64,000 nucleotides of DNA from an uncultured Prevotellaceae bacterium (GCA_900316835.1 ONEL01000008.1:18588-82587), one strand, 5' to 3'; positions 8,300 through 17,499 are shown, numbered from the stretch's first letter. Numbers and translations are program-made. The notes: generated by a model from the letters alone, not told the origin.

Positions 8300-9328
8300 A
8301 TGAGCGAAACTGAGATTTCTACATTAGGAGAATTTGGGCTGATTGAGAAACTTACCCAGGACTTTAAAGTTAAAAACAGTTCCACACTGCGTGGTGTGGG
8401 AGACGATTGCGCTGTGATTGATTATGGTGGCAAGAAGACTTTGGTAACAACCGACCTGCTACTTGAAGGAATTCATTTCGACCTCACTTACACTCCACTC
8501 AAGCACTTGGGATACAAAGCTGTGGCGGTAAACCTGAGCGATGTATATGCCATGAATGGCACTCCACGGCAAATCACTGTCTCGCTCGGAATTTCTAAAC
8601 GCTTCACTGTAGAGCACATCAATGAGCTCTATTCAGGAATCTATACCGCATGTGAGAGATATGGAGTGGATCTTGTGGGAGGCGACACGTCGGCTTCAGT
8701 AACGGGATTGCTCATTAGCATCACTTGCTTGGGCGAGGCCAGTGAAGAGGAAATAGTGTATCGCAATGGTGCTCGCGACACTAATCTTATTTGTGTCAGC
8801 GGAGACCTTGGTGCTGCCTACATGGGATTGCAACTGCTTGAACGTGAGCGCATGGCTAGCGCGGGACAAAAAGATTTTCAGCCCGATTTCGCTGGACGAG
8901 AATACTTGCTTGAACGACAACTTAAACCCGAACCACGAGCCGACGTGATTGATGAGCTACGTCAACTTGGCATTAAGCCCACATCAATGATGGATGTGAG
9001 CGATGGACTTTCGAGCGAACTACTGCACATTTGTAAAGAGAGTGGGGTGGGCTGTCGTGTTTATGAGGACCGCATTCCTATTGACTATCAAACTGCTGTA
9101 ATGGCCGAGGAACTGAATATGAATTTAGTGACTGCGGCAATGAATGGAGGTGAGGACTATGAACTGCTGTTCACGGTGCCTTTAACCGACCATGAGAAGG
9201 TGGCGCAAATGAAAACGGCACGCATCATTGGGCGCATCACTAAGCCCGAGCTCGGTGCTATGATGGTCACACGCGATGATGCCGAGATAGCTATTCAGGC
9301 TCAGGGGTGGAATGCGTTTAACAAATAA
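8300..9328 (+). CDS. thiL: Thiamine-monophosphate kinase
   Basis: The 342-residue protein matches ThiL, an AIRS/PurM-fold ATP-dependent kinase that makes thiamine diphosphate from thiamine monophosphate. Diagnostic motifs are GEFGLIEKL near the start, GVGDDCAVI (about 33-41), TTDLLLEGIHF, VNLSDVYAMNG and MMDVSDGLSSEL. The start ATG follows the preceding terminator by 15 bp, so little space is left for its own promoter; read-through or a promoter embedded in the terminator region is possible. The convergent HU-LysM gene ends 12 bp downstream. Confidence 0.95.
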   Translation: MSETEISTLGEFGLIEKLTQDFKVKNSSTLRGVGDDCAVIDYGGKKTLVTTDLLLEGIHFDLTYTPLKHLGYKAVAVNLSDVYAMNGTPRQITVSLGISKRFTVEHINELYSGIYTACERYGVDLVGGDTSASVTGLLISITCLGEASEEEIVYRNGARDTNLICVSGDLGAAYMGLQLLERERMASAGQKDFQPDFAGREYLLERQLKPEPRADVIDELRQLGIKPTSMMDVSDGLSSELLHICKESGVGCRVYEDRIPIDYQTAVMAEELNMNLVTAAMNGGEDYELLFTVPLTDHEKVAQMKTARIIGRITKPELGAMMVTRDDAEIAIQAQGWNAFNK

Positions 9329-9340
9329 GCGACACTTCTC

Positions 9341-10366
9341 TTACCTGCGGCGATAAGAGCGACGATGCCCATGACGTGAATAATGTTTTTTGCCAGATTC
9401 TTTCTTTTGTAATCTGGCTTTTTTCTTTTCAGCTTGTTTGGAGGTGCTGCTATCTTCTGCTATTTCTTCGGTAGCGGGGCTTTCAAGAGCTTTTATCTCA
9501 TTGCGGAGTTTTAGGGCTTCGGAGTAAGCGATGCGAATGCTTTTCTTGCTGTCGCTGTTGATGCCGTATTTTTCGGGCTGGGGAATTACCAGCACAGCTC
9601 CGTGTGGAATCTTGTGATAGTTAGGATATTGCCGCTGGTTCTCACGAGCGATATATACCCAGAAGGCTTGGTCGCCATAGTGCTTCTTTGCCATAAGTGT
9701 GAGCACATTTGTGCCAGTCATGGTGTCGGTTACCACAGGTGGTGGTGTTTTGATGCTATCGGTTTGTGCGGTTACAACTCGTGTCTCACGGCTAGGTTTC
9801 TTTTCCCACATCCAAAATGCCAGTAAACCTATAACCGCACATGCTGCTACTCCCACAAGTAGCCATTTCTTCCAATTTTTCTCCTTGGGAATATCAACAA
9901 CGGTTGGAGTGACTTTCGCAGGCTCATTGATAGGTTGAGCGGGGGCATTGCCAGGCTCCGATGCGGTGTGTACTTCTTCGGTGTCTTGCTCAACAGCAGG
10001 TGCGATAATCTCCTCGGTCATCTCCTGTGCGGGTTCTTCTTGCTTGGGCGACATGCTTGCGTCAATCTCATCAAGTTGTTCTTGAGTAAACGTCTCGCAA
10101 AGCTCTACCGGTTTAAATTGAGCGAATGGAGCATTAACCGCTTGGGCAAGTTCTTTGTCAGGCACAAAAATAACATGCTTCTCAGTATCAGTTTTTTGAC
10201 TCTTAAATGTGCCCAGACCATTTATTTTAACCGATTTACCTTCGGCTAACTCTTGCGAGATAACAACAAATAGCTCCTGCAGGAACAATTCGCTCATGCG
10301 GGTAGTAGTGGTTGCCTTTTGGGCTATGAGCTCGACCAGTTGTGGAAATGCTATCGTTTCTTTCAT
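9341..10366 (-). CDS. HU-family DNA-binding domain, membrane helix and LysM-like domain protein
   Basis: This 341-residue protein combines three parts. Residues 1-85 resemble an HU/IHF DNA-binding domain (INGLGTFKSQKT near 48-59). An acidic linker leads to one membrane helix (about 167-187, WLLVGVAACAVIGLLAFWMW). Residues about 210-263 resemble a LysM fold (MTGTNVLTLMAKKHYGD, then IPHGAVLVIPQ). The tail (312-341) is rich in Lys, Arg and His. The domain order predicts a cytoplasmic DNA-binding end and a periplasmic wall-binding end. It overlaps the preceding small HU gene by ATGA, so the two are translationally coupled. Function is not established; tethering or nucleoid positioning is inference. 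Confidence 0.8.
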   Translation of the reverse strand: MKETIAFPQLVELIAQKATTTTRMSELFLQELFVVISQELAEGKSVKINGLGTFKSQKTDTEKHVIFVPDKELAQAVNAPFAQFKPVELCETFTQEQLDEIDASMSPKQEEPAQEMTEEIIAPAVEQDTEEVHTASEPGNAPAQPINEPAKVTPTVVDIPKEKNWKKWLLVGVAACAVIGLLAFWMWEKKPSRETRVVTAQTDSIKTPPPVVTDTMTGTNVLTLMAKKHYGDQAFWVYIARENQRQYPNYHKIPHGAVLVIPQPEKYGINSDSKKSIRIAYSEALKLRNEIKALESPATEEIAEDSSTSKQAEKKKARLQKKESGKKHYSRHGHRRSYRRR

Positions 10367-10641
10367 GACTGGTTAAGGCGTTTTTTAAGCACATTACTTG
10401 GGGTGAACTTAACCTCCACACATGGAGGCATGAGGGTGCGAGTGCCAGTCTCGGCATGGGTTACAATTTCCTCATTGTGTTTCACCGCTTCTATCGTGCC
10501 AAAGCGAGGCACTGTAATGCTGTCAAGCTCTGAGCAACGTTCCTTTACAACGTTGCCCAAAGCCTCTAGCAAATTATTGATGTCGCTCTTGCTACGCCCT
10601 AGCGACCCTGATAGTTTATCTACTAATTCCTTGTGAAGCAT
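10363..10641 (-). CDS. HU family DNA-binding protein
   Basis: The 92-residue product has the HU/IHF size and layout: helical N terminus (LVDKLSGSLGRSKSDINNLLEALG) and the beta arm region (ITVPRFGTIEAVKHNEE) ending TLMPPCVEVKFTPSNVLKKRL. HU proteins bind and bend DNA as dimers. It shares a 4-bp ATGA overlap with the HU-LysM gene, so the two HU-type proteins are produced together and might heterodimerise (inference). glnS ends 59 bp upstream on the same strand; a short palindrome (10666-10682) lies between. The start at 10641 gives a complete domain. Confidence 0.9.
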   Translation of the reverse strand: MLHKELVDKLSGSLGRSKSDINNLLEALGNVVKERCSELDSITVPRFGTIEAVKHNEEIVTHAETGTRTLMPPCVEVKFTPSNVLKKRLNQS

Positions 10642-10665
10642 CTTGCTGGCCCTGAGTCAAGTGGG

Positions 10666-10682
10666 TAAGTGTGCCACACTTA
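10666..10682. repeat. Short perfect palindrome between glnS and the HU gene
   Basis: TAAGTGTG, one central base, and CACACTTA form a 17-bp palindrome. The loop is too small for a good hairpin, so an operator or protein-binding site is more likely, but nothing else supports it. Confidence 0.35.
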
Positions 10683-10700
10683 ACACTTAATACTTTAAAT

Positions 10701-12416
10701 TTACTTCTTCTGCGCTTTTGCCCAACTGTCTTTCAGACCAATGGTGCGGTTGAACACTAGGTGCTCGGCGGTGCTATCAAGGTCTACACAGAAGTAGCCT
10801 ATGCGTTGGAACTGGAATTTATCCTCAGGTTTGGCTATCTGCGCCAGGTAGGGCTCTACCTTGGCATTGGTTATAACCTTTAGTGAATCGGGGTTGAGAA
10901 GTTCGCGGAAGTCCTTATCGGTCTCGGCCGAGGGATTCTCAACGGCAAAGAGGCGGTCGTAGAGGCGCACCTCAGCATCCTTGCAGTGGCGAGCCGATAC
11001 CCAGTGCAGGGTGCCTTTCACCTTGCGCATGCTACCAGGGGTGCCACTCAAGGTGTCGGGGTCGTAAGTGCAGTGTATTTCTACTATCTCTCCCTTCTCA
11101 TCTTTTATAACCTCATTACACATTATTATATATCCACCTTTGAGACGAACTTCCTTGCCGGGAGTCATGCGGAAGAACTTTTTGGGTGGATTTTCCATGA
11201 AGTCGTCGCGCTCAATGTAAATCTCACGGCTAAAGGGCATCTCGTGAGTGCCGGCATTCTCTTGCTCGGGATTGTTGTCCATGGCTAGCATCTCCACTTT
11301 GTCCTCGGGATAGTTAGTGATAACCACCTTCACTGGGTCTAACACTGCGCACACGCGATTAGCATTCTTGTTGAGGTCATCGCGAATGTTGTGCTCAAGC
11401 AGGTCTATATCGTTCAGGGCCTCATATTTTGTATAGCCAATGTCGTCAAGGAAGTTCTTGATCGACTGTGGAGTGTAGCCACGACGACGCAGACCGCAAA
11501 TGGTGGGCATGCGTGGGTCATCCCAACCGGCAACGAGACCTTCTTTCACCAGTTGCAACAGCTTGCGCTTGCTCATCACAGTGTAAGTGAGGTTAAGGCG
11601 GTTAAACTCAATTTGGCGAGGGCAATATTGGCTTACGGTGTCACCGGCAAGCAACTTGGCGAAGTATTCATAGAGTGGACGATGAGGAACAAACTCTAGA
11701 GTGCAAATCGAGTGGGTCACACCTTCAAAGTAGTCGCTCTGCCCATGAGCGAAGTCATACATGGGATACACCTTCCACTTGGTGCCTGTGCGCCAGTGGG
11801 GGGTCTTGATGATGCGATACATGATGGGATCGCGGAAGTGCATGTTGCTCGACGCCATGTCAATCTTGGCGCGAAGAACGCGTGCACCCTCGTCAAACTC
11901 GCCAGCGTTCATGCGCTCAAACAAGTCGAGGTTCTCTTCCACCGAGCGGTTGCGATAGGGGCTCTCGGTGCCAGCCTGTGTAGGGGTACCTTTTTGTTGA
12001 GCTATCTGTTCGCTGGTTTGGTCATCAACGTAGGCAAGACCTTTCTTTATCAGTTCAATGGCGAAATCATACAGTTTCTCAAAGTAGTCGCTGGCATAGT
12101 ACAAGCGGTCACCCCAGTCGTAGCCGAGCCAGTGGATGTCGCGCTTGATCGACTCAACATATTCGGTGTCCTCCTTTTGTGGATTGGTATCATCGAAACG
12201 CAGGTTACAGGTGCCACCAAACATCTCTGCCACACCAAAGTCCATGCATATAGCCTTTGCATGACCTATGTGCAAGTAACCGTTGGGCTCAGGTGGAAAG
12301 CGGGTGTTCAAGCGTCCGCCGTTCTTTCCTGCCGCCAGGTCGTCGGCAACTATTTGCTGTACAAAGTTGAGAACTTTTTTCTCTTCTCCAGTTTTGATTT
12401 CGTTAGTCTCTGCCAT
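10701..12416 (-). CDS. glnS: Glutaminyl-tRNA synthetase
   Basis: The 571-residue product is a class I synthetase with the HIGH signature in [20 protein letters not shown] (about 42-61) and the KMSKS-equivalent VMSKRKLL (about 279-286). The C-terminal beta-barrel anticodon-binding region is complete ([12 protein letters not shown], then [10 protein letters not shown]). It charges tRNA-Gln directly. Length agrees with the bacterial family. Its promoter is part of the 40-bp palindrome shared with the divergent FAD-dehydrogenase operon, and the two HU-type genes follow downstream on the same strand. Confidence 0.97.
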   Translation of the reverse strand: MAETNEIKTGEEKKVLNFVQQIVADDLAAGKNGGRLNTRFPPEPNGYLHIGHAKAICMDFGVAEMFGGTCNLRFDDTNPQKEDTEYVESIKRDIHWLGYDWGDRLYYASDYFEKLYDFAIELIKKGLAYVDDQTSEQIAQQKGTPTQAGTESPYRNRSVEENLDLFERMNAGEFDEGARVLRAKIDMASSNMHFRDPIMYRIIKTPHWRTGTKWKVYPMYDFAHGQSDYFEGVTHSICTLEFVPHRPLYEYFAKLLAGDTVSQYCPRQIEFNRLNLTYTVMSKRKLLQLVKEGLVAGWDDPRMPTICGLRRRGYTPQSIKNFLDDIGYTKYEALNDIDLLEHNIRDDLNKNANRVCAVLDPVKVVITNYPEDKVEMLAMDNNPEQENAGTHEMPFSREIYIERDDFMENPPKKFFRMTPGKEVRLKGGYIIMCNEVIKDEKGEIVEIHCTYDPDTLSGTPGSMRKVKGTLHWVSARHCKDAEVRLYDRLFAVENPSAETDKDFRELLNPDSLKVITNAKVEPYLAQIAKPEDKFQFQRIGYFCVDLDSTAEHLVFNRTIGLKDSWAKAQKK

Positions 12417-12500
12417 AATCGTTTGAGATATAATGAGATATTAAATGTGTTATTCAATAAATATTAAAACTGTGCCACTTGGGCTTTATATTTCAAACTG

Positions 12501-12540
12501 CAAAGATATATAAAAAATCGCGATTTTTTATATATCTTTG
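12501..12540. promoter_or_regulatory. Perfect 40-bp palindrome carrying divergent -7 promoter boxes
   Basis: The two 20-base halves (12501-12520 and 12521-12540) are exact reverse complements. The outer 8 bases of each half form TATCTTTG pointing outward: plus strand at 12533-12540, 19 bp before the FAD-dehydrogenase ATG, and minus strand at 12501-12508, 85 bp before glnS. Each promoter's -33 region therefore falls inside the other half, so the two promoters overlap and should compete. The centre is ATCGCGAT flanked by A and T runs. Confidence 0.8.
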
Positions 12541-12558
12541 CACATTAATTAGTTTTCT

Positions 12559-14133
12559 ATGATAAAAGAACTACAACTGCGACTAGACCCGCGCACTGCT
12601 CATTTCATTGATGCAGTGGAGGAAGTGGTGGCTAAGCAAGAGGGTATTATGCGATGCCGGCTGCATGGCGTGAGAATAATTAAACGCTCAATCGACGCGC
12701 GACAGCGGCGAGTGATGGTAAACCTCAAGGTGCGTGCCTACATCGACCAGCCCATGACTGCTGACTATCTGGTGCCACCCATCAACTATTGCCCCGTCAA
12801 CGGCAACCGCCAGGCAATCGTAGTGGGTGCAGGGCCTGGCGGTCTCTTTGCCGCGTTGAGGCTCATTGAACTTGGCATCAAGCCTATAGTGCTGGAGCGT
12901 GGCAAGAATGTGCGCGACCGCAGGCTCGATGTTGCCGCCATCTCGCGCAAGGGCATTGTTGACCCCGATAGCAACTATTGCTTTGGCGAGGGTGGGGCAG
13001 GTGCTTACAGTGACGGTAAGCTTTACACTCGCAGCCGCAAACGTGGCTCGGTGGAGCGCATTCTCGGCATCTTTCATCAGCATGGTGCCAGCGAGGATAT
13101 TCTCATCGATGCTCATCCTCACATCGGTAGCGACAAGTTGCCTGGCATCATCGAGAACATGCGCAACACCATCATCAACTGTGGTGGTGAGGTGCATTTT
13201 ATGACTCGTGTGACTGGCTTGAATATTAATGCCAATCATGAAGTCGTGGGCGTTGAATGCGCTACCGGTGAGACGTTTGACGGTCCCGTGATTTTGGCTA
13301 CCGGTCACTCGGCTCGCGACGTGTATCAAATGCTCTACGACAGTGGAATTGCTATGGATGAGAAGGGTATTGCTGTGGGAGTAAGACTTGAGCATCCGCA
13401 ACACATCATTGATGAAATACAGTATCACAAGAAGGGGGGGCGTGGCGACTTCTTGCCGGCTGCCGAATATAGCTTTGTTACTCAAGTCGATGACCGTGGA
13501 GTGTACTCCTTCTGCATGTGCCCCGGTGGCATTGTGGTGCCGGCGGCTAGTGAGCCCGGGCAACTGGTGGTCAATGGCATGTCGCCAAGCACGCGTGGCT
13601 CTTACTGGGCCAATAGCGGCATGGTGGTGGAAGTGCGCCCCGACGACGTGCCCAAGCGATTTCACAAGCACGGCATCCTGCGTGTGATGCGTTTTCAGGA
13701 AGCTCTCGAGCAACGTGCGTTCCAGATGGCTGGCAACAGCCAGTGTGCTGGTGCTCAGCGCATGCTCGACTTTGTGCAAGCTCAGCCCTCGAAGTTGATA
13801 CCTCCATCATCGTTTGCCGCCGGGCTACAACCGTCGCGTCTCGACCAGTGGATTCCTCCTTTTATAGCCAACCGTCTGCGCAAGGCATTCAAGGTGTTTG
13901 GACGTCAAGCTAAGGGGTTCTTGACCAACGAAGCCATTATGATTGGTGTGGAGACACGCACTTCCTCGCCACTTCGCATTCCGCGCGACAGCGAGTTGCT
14001 GCATCACATCGAGCTTCGCGGACTTTTCCCCTGTGGCGAAGGGGCTGGCTATGCCGGTGGCATAGTCTCTAGCGCAATAGATGGCGAGCGTTGCGCCGAG
14101 GCCTTATTTAATTCTCTAAGTCATAATTCTTAA
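12559..14133 (+). CDS. FAD-dependent dehydrogenase, COG2509 type
   Basis: The 524-residue protein has an N-terminal domain of about 85 residues, a Rossmann FAD motif (IVVGAGPGGLFAALRLIELG, about 88-107) and the family pattern GEGGAGAYSDGKLYTRSRKRG near 150, matching uncharacterised FAD-dependent oxidoreductases often annotated NAD(P)/FAD-dependent oxidoreductase. The C terminus ends in GLFPCGEGAGYAGGIVSSAIDG, a second FAD-contacting segment. The substrate is unknown. It is the first gene of a compact operon with a PfkB kinase (13 bp downstream) and psuG. Its -7 box is in the palindrome immediately upstream. Confidence 0.85.
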   Translation: MIKELQLRLDPRTAHFIDAVEEVVAKQEGIMRCRLHGVRIIKRSIDARQRRVMVNLKVRAYIDQPMTADYLVPPINYCPVNGNRQAIVVGAGPGGLFAALRLIELGIKPIVLERGKNVRDRRLDVAAISRKGIVDPDSNYCFGEGGAGAYSDGKLYTRSRKRGSVERILGIFHQHGASEDILIDAHPHIGSDKLPGIIENMRNTIINCGGEVHFMTRVTGLNINANHEVVGVECATGETFDGPVILATGHSARDVYQMLYDSGIAMDEKGIAVGVRLEHPQHIIDEIQYHKKGGRGDFLPAAEYSFVTQVDDRGVYSFCMCPGGIVVPAASEPGQLVVNGMSPSTRGSYWANSGMVVEVRPDDVPKRFHKHGILRVMRFQEALEQRAFQMAGNSQCAGAQRMLDFVQAQPSKLIPPSSFAAGLQPSRLDQWIPPFIANRLRKAFKVFGRQAKGFLTNEAIMIGVETRTSSPLRIPRDSELLHHIELRGLFPCGEGAGYAGGIVSSAIDGERCAEALFNSLSHNS

Positions 14134-14146
14134 TTAATAATCTAAT

Positions 14147-15064
14147 ATGAGAATTACTGTTATTGGTGCTGCCAATGTCGATATCACTGCCACACCATTG
14201 GGGCGATACATCCCATGCGACTCTAACCCTAGTCGTGTGGAGATTGCCTATGGTGGAGTGGGTAGAAACATTGCGCACAACTTGTGCCTGATGGGTGATG
14301 AGGTGAGGCTTTTCACTGTCTTTGGCGACGATAGTATTGCCTTGTCGTTGCGTGACGACTGTCGCAGGCTAGGCATGATAGTCGACCCTATTCTTGAAAT
14401 TGCGGGAGCACGGAGCAACTATTTTATATGCGTCAACGACCACAATGGCGAGATGCAGGCTGGCGCTGCCGACATGGAACTCATGCGACACCTCACGCCT
14501 GCCATGATAGAGTCACACCTCAGTAGCATTAATTCAAGCGATGCCGTAATTGCCGATTGCAATCTTAACGAGGATGTGCTTCAATATCTTGCCGAGCATT
14601 GCACTCAACCTCTCTATGTCGATGCCACATCGGCGGTGAAAGCAATGAAAATCAAGTCAATGCTCAATGTGGAGCGCAAGGCGCCACTGGTTGTGAAGGT
14701 TAATCTTGCCGAGGCACGAGCAATCTCGGGGCATCGAGGCGACATTGAGAGCATGGCACTGTGGTTCATTAATAATGGTGTCTCTCGCATCTACATTACC
14801 ATGGGGGCGCAAGGGGTGTATTGCCACAATGGCGACAATAGTGTCACTATGCCTTCGCAAGCTGTGACGGTGGTCAATGCCACGGGTGCCGGCGATGCCT
14901 TTATGGCTGCGGTGGCACATGCCGAGTTGAGGGGGCTCAACATGGCGCAAGCCGCTAATGCGGGAGTTCATGCCGCAGCTCTAGCCCTGCAATCACCCAC
15001 CGCCGTCAACACTAAAATCTCACAACAAATATTAAGCTCTAAACTCTCAACTAATAATTCTTAA
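14147..15064 (+). CDS. psuK: PfkB-family carbohydrate kinase, probably pseudouridine kinase
   Basis: The 305-residue product is a ribokinase/PfkB-fold kinase with the N-terminal glycine motif GGVGRNIAHNLCLMG (about 37-51) and the C-terminal catalytic motif NATGAGDAFMAA (about 242-253) containing the anion-hole GAGD. PfkB kinases act on many sugars and nucleosides. Here the next gene, 13 bp downstream, is psuG, so phosphorylation of pseudouridine to pseudouridine 5'-phosphate is the most likely role. This specific substrate is inferred from context. Confidence 0.85.
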   Translation: MRITVIGAANVDITATPLGRYIPCDSNPSRVEIAYGGVGRNIAHNLCLMGDEVRLFTVFGDDSIALSLRDDCRRLGMIVDPILEIAGARSNYFICVNDHNGEMQAGAADMELMRHLTPAMIESHLSSINSSDAVIADCNLNEDVLQYLAEHCTQPLYVDATSAVKAMKIKSMLNVERKAPLVVKVNLAEARAISGHRGDIESMALWFINNGVSRIYITMGAQGVYCHNGDNSVTMPSQAVTVVNATGAGDAFMAAVAHAELRGLNMAQAANAGVHAAALALQSPTAVNTKISQQILSSKLSTNNS

Positions 15065-15077
15065 CGCTCAATAAAGT

Positions 15078-15992
15078 ATGAACAAATATCTATCTATTTC
15101 ACAGGAAGTTAAAGACGCGCTTGAGGCGGGAAAGCCTGTGGTGGCGCTCGAGTCTACTATAATATCTCATGGCATGCCCTATCCGCAGAATGTGGAGACT
15201 GCCCTGAAAGTGGAACAAACTATACGCGACAATGGCGCTGTGCCGGCTACCATCGCAATCATTGGTGGCAAGCTAAAAGCCGGATGCACGCCACAGGAAA
15301 TTGAGTATCTTGGTCGCAAAGGACAGGCAGTGACTAAGGCATCGCGTCGCGACTTGCCTGTGCTCATCGCACGTGGCGAGGATGGCGCTACAACGGTCAC
15401 CACCACCATGATAATCGCGGCTATGGCTGGCATCAAGGTGTTTGCCACGGGTGGTATTGGAGGGGTGCATCGTGGTGCCGAGACCACGATGGACATTAGT
15501 GCCGACCTCGAGGAGCTGGCTCAAACTCCTGTGATGGTGATTTGTGCGGGAGCAAAGTCGATTCTCGACCTGGGACTGACGCTTGAGTATCTAGAAACCA
15601 AGGGTGTGCCTGTCATTGGCTATGGTACCGACGAACTTCCGGCATTCTACACACGCACCAGCGGTTTCAAGGTCGATTACCGCATCGATTCTCCACAGGA
15701 ACTCGCCGATGCTTTCCGCGCTAAGCTCGACATGGGACTGGCTGGTGGAATGCTGGTCACTAATCCCATCCCTGAAGAGTATTCGCTCGACCCCGACTAT
15801 ATCAACGCCGCCATCGACCGCGCGGTGAACAAGAGCGTGCAGCTGGGCATCAAGGGAAAGGCAACAACGCCGTTCTTGCTTGCCGAGATTAAGGACATCA
15901 CAGGTGGCAATAGTCTCGATGCTAACATCCAGCTTGTGCTAAACAATGCGCGCCTTGCCGCCCGCACAGCCGCTTGCCTGGCCGAGGGCTGA
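15078..15992 (+). CDS. psuG: Pseudouridine-5'-phosphate glycosidase
   Basis: The 304-residue protein matches PsuG throughout: ALESTIISHGMPYPQN (about 24-39), the ATIAIIGGKLKAG segment with the catalytic lysine region, ATGGIGGVHRGAE (about 123-135) and TNPIPEE. PsuG reversibly splits pseudouridine 5'-phosphate into uracil and ribose 5-phosphate. With the upstream kinase it makes a complete pseudouridine salvage route. The gene ends just before a new promoter that serves the next unit. Confidence 0.95.
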   Translation: MNKYLSISQEVKDALEAGKPVVALESTIISHGMPYPQNVETALKVEQTIRDNGAVPATIAIIGGKLKAGCTPQEIEYLGRKGQAVTKASRRDLPVLIARGEDGATTVTTTMIIAAMAGIKVFATGGIGGVHRGAETTMDISADLEELAQTPVMVICAGAKSILDLGLTLEYLETKGVPVIGYGTDELPAFYTRTSGFKVDYRIDSPQELADAFRAKLDMGLAGGMLVTNPIPEEYSLDPDYINAAIDRAVNKSVQLGIKGKATTPFLLAEIKDITGGNSLDANIQLVLNNARLAARTAACLAEG

Positions 15993-16012
15993 AAATAATG
16001 TTTGGCACAAAA

Positions 16013-16044
16013 TTTGCATTATTTAATATAATGTTCTATTTTTG
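16013..16044 (+). promoter_or_regulatory. Sigma-ABfr type promoter before the small gene and dxr
   Basis: TTTG (16013-16016), a 20-bp spacer and TATTTTTG (16037-16044) match the consensus. The GTG at 16044 overlaps the -7 box, which excludes it as a start and favours the ATG at 16065 for the small gene. Confidence 0.75.
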
Positions 16045-16064
16045 TGGGTGTAAATAAAAATTTT

Positions 16065-16271
16065 ATGGCAACTATAACACTTACTTATAACGCACGCAGC
16101 AGTAAAGCAAGGATGGTCCTTGATATGCTAATGTCGACAGGGCTTTTCAAAAAGAAAGAAGAAAAGCCTAATGCCGAGACTATGGCTGCAATAAAAGAAG
16201 CCCAAAGTGGCAAATATGCAGGAGTGGTGGACCTCTCAAGTTTAGATGCAATGGTTCGTTCTATGCAATGA
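16065..16271 (+). CDS. Small conserved-looking protein overlapping dxr
   Basis: The 68-residue product starts MATITLTYNARSSKARMVLD and ends VVDLSSLDAMVRSMQ. I do not recognise a named family. The short beta start followed by a predicted helix and a charged middle (FKKKEEKPNAETM) resembles small Bacteroidales proteins sometimes likened to RelB/antitoxin N-terminal domains, but no toxin gene is next to it. It has its own promoter and its stop overlaps the dxr ATG by 4 bp (ATGA), so the two are translationally coupled. The ATG at 16065 is chosen because the upstream GTG lies inside the -7 box. Confidence 0.65.
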   Translation: MATITLTYNARSSKARMVLDMLMSTGLFKKKEEKPNAETMAAIKEAQSGKYAGVVDLSSLDAMVRSMQ

Positions 16272-17431
16272 AAACGTTGATACATAGAAGAAAATTAGCG
16301 GTTTTGGGCTCTACGGGCTCGATTGGGCGACAAACTCTTGATATTGCGGCCGAGTATCCCGGTCTTTTTGAGGTGGAGCTGCTGGTTGCTAACCGCAGCG
16401 CCGAGTTGCTCATTGAGCAGGCACGGCGACACAAGCCAAGCCATGTGGTAATCGCCAGCGAGGACCTATACCCGCAGGTGGCTCAGGCGCTTAGTGGCAC
16501 AGGCATCGAGGTGCACACCGGTAGCGACATTGTCTCGGAACTGGTGGCACTGCCACAGGTCGACACGGTAGTTACGGCAATGGTGGGCTATAGTGGTCTG
16601 GCTTCGACCATTGCGGCAATCAAGGCGGGCAAGAAGATCGCGCTTGCCAACAAGGAAACACTCGTCGTGGCTGGCGAGCTTATCAACCGCATGCTCGAAA
16701 GTTCGGCTTCGGTGATTTATCCCGTCGATAGTGAGCACGGAGCTTTCTATCAGTGCTTAGTGGGCGAGGATATGAATAATGTGTCAAAACTCATTCTCAC
16801 TGCTTCGGGAGGTCCTTTCCGCACTATGAGCAAGGAGCAACTGGCTACCGTCACTAAGGCCGATGCGCTGCGGCACCCCAACTGGAGCATGGGGGCAAAA
16901 ATAACTATCGACAGTGCCACAATGATGAACAAGGGATTTGAGATGATTGAGGCTAAGTGGCTATATGGAATATCGCAAGAACGCATTGAGATTGTGGTGC
17001 ACCCGCAGTCGATTGTGCACTCGATGGTGGAATTTGTCGATGGCTCGGTAAAAGCTCAGCTGGGCATGCCCGACATGCACCTGCCCATACGCTATGCGCT
17101 GGGACTGCCGGGACGCTTGGCAAGCGACAGCCACCGCATGACTATTGCCGACTATGCCAATCTCACTTTTGAGAAGCCCGACTTCGACAAGTTCCCGCTA
17201 CTCACTACCGCCTACGATGCCGCGCGACGCGGAGGTAATGCGCCATGTGTTATGAATGCCGCCAACGAGATTGCCGTCGCCGCGTTTTTGCATGACAAGA
17301 TTGGCTTCAACGACATCTTTAACATTATTGAGCGCACCATGGCATGGGCACCATTCATTGCCCAGCCAGGCTATGACGACTACGTTGCCACCAACGCCCA
17401 GTCACGCGCCTACGCCGAGAGCTTGATTTAA
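16268..17431 (+). CDS. dxr: 1-deoxy-D-xylulose-5-phosphate reductoisomerase
   Basis: The 387-residue protein matches Dxr (IspC). It has an NADPH-binding start (LAVLGSTGSIGRQTLDIA), the ALANKETLVVAGE segment (about 123-135), the metal-binding PVDSEHGAFYQC (about 149-160) and LTASGGPFR in the substrate loop, then PNWSMGAKITIDSATMMNKG. Dxr converts DXP to 2-C-methyl-D-erythritol 4-phosphate, the committed step of the MEP isoprenoid route. The start overlaps the small upstream gene, and rseP follows after a repeat-containing gap of 96 bp. Confidence 0.96.
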   Translation: MKTLIHRRKLAVLGSTGSIGRQTLDIAAEYPGLFEVELLVANRSAELLIEQARRHKPSHVVIASEDLYPQVAQALSGTGIEVHTGSDIVSELVALPQVDTVVTAMVGYSGLASTIAAIKAGKKIALANKETLVVAGELINRMLESSASVIYPVDSEHGAFYQCLVGEDMNNVSKLILTASGGPFRTMSKEQLATVTKADALRHPNWSMGAKITIDSATMMNKGFEMIEAKWLYGISQERIEIVVHPQSIVHSMVEFVDGSVKAQLGMPDMHLPIRYALGLPGRLASDSHRMTIADYANLTFEKPDFDKFPLLTTAYDAARRGGNAPCVMNAANEIAVAAFLHDKIGFNDIFNIIERTMAWAPFIAQPGYDDYVATNAQSRAYAESLI

Positions 17432-17462
17432 CACATATACAATAATATTATCTATTACAAGA

Positions 17463-17499
17463 AAACCTAGTAAATCTAGAGCTTCTAGAAAATCTAGTA
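17463..17499 (+). repeat. TCTAGA-rich short tandem repeat, copy 1
   Basis: Degenerate 9-11 bp units around CTAGA (AAATCTAGAGCTTCTAGAAA) fill the dxr-rseP gap. Similar arrays occupy the next two gaps (18910 and 20167). Confidence 0.7.

Noticed and set aside
11712..12467. 251-codon plus-strand frame opposite glnS
   Set aside because: It is antisense to the conserved class I synthetase core and has no domain of its own.
12688..13779. 363-codon minus-strand frame inside the FAD dehydrogenase
   Set aside because: It is a shadow of the FAD protein, rich in His and Thr as expected from complementary codons, and has no promoter.
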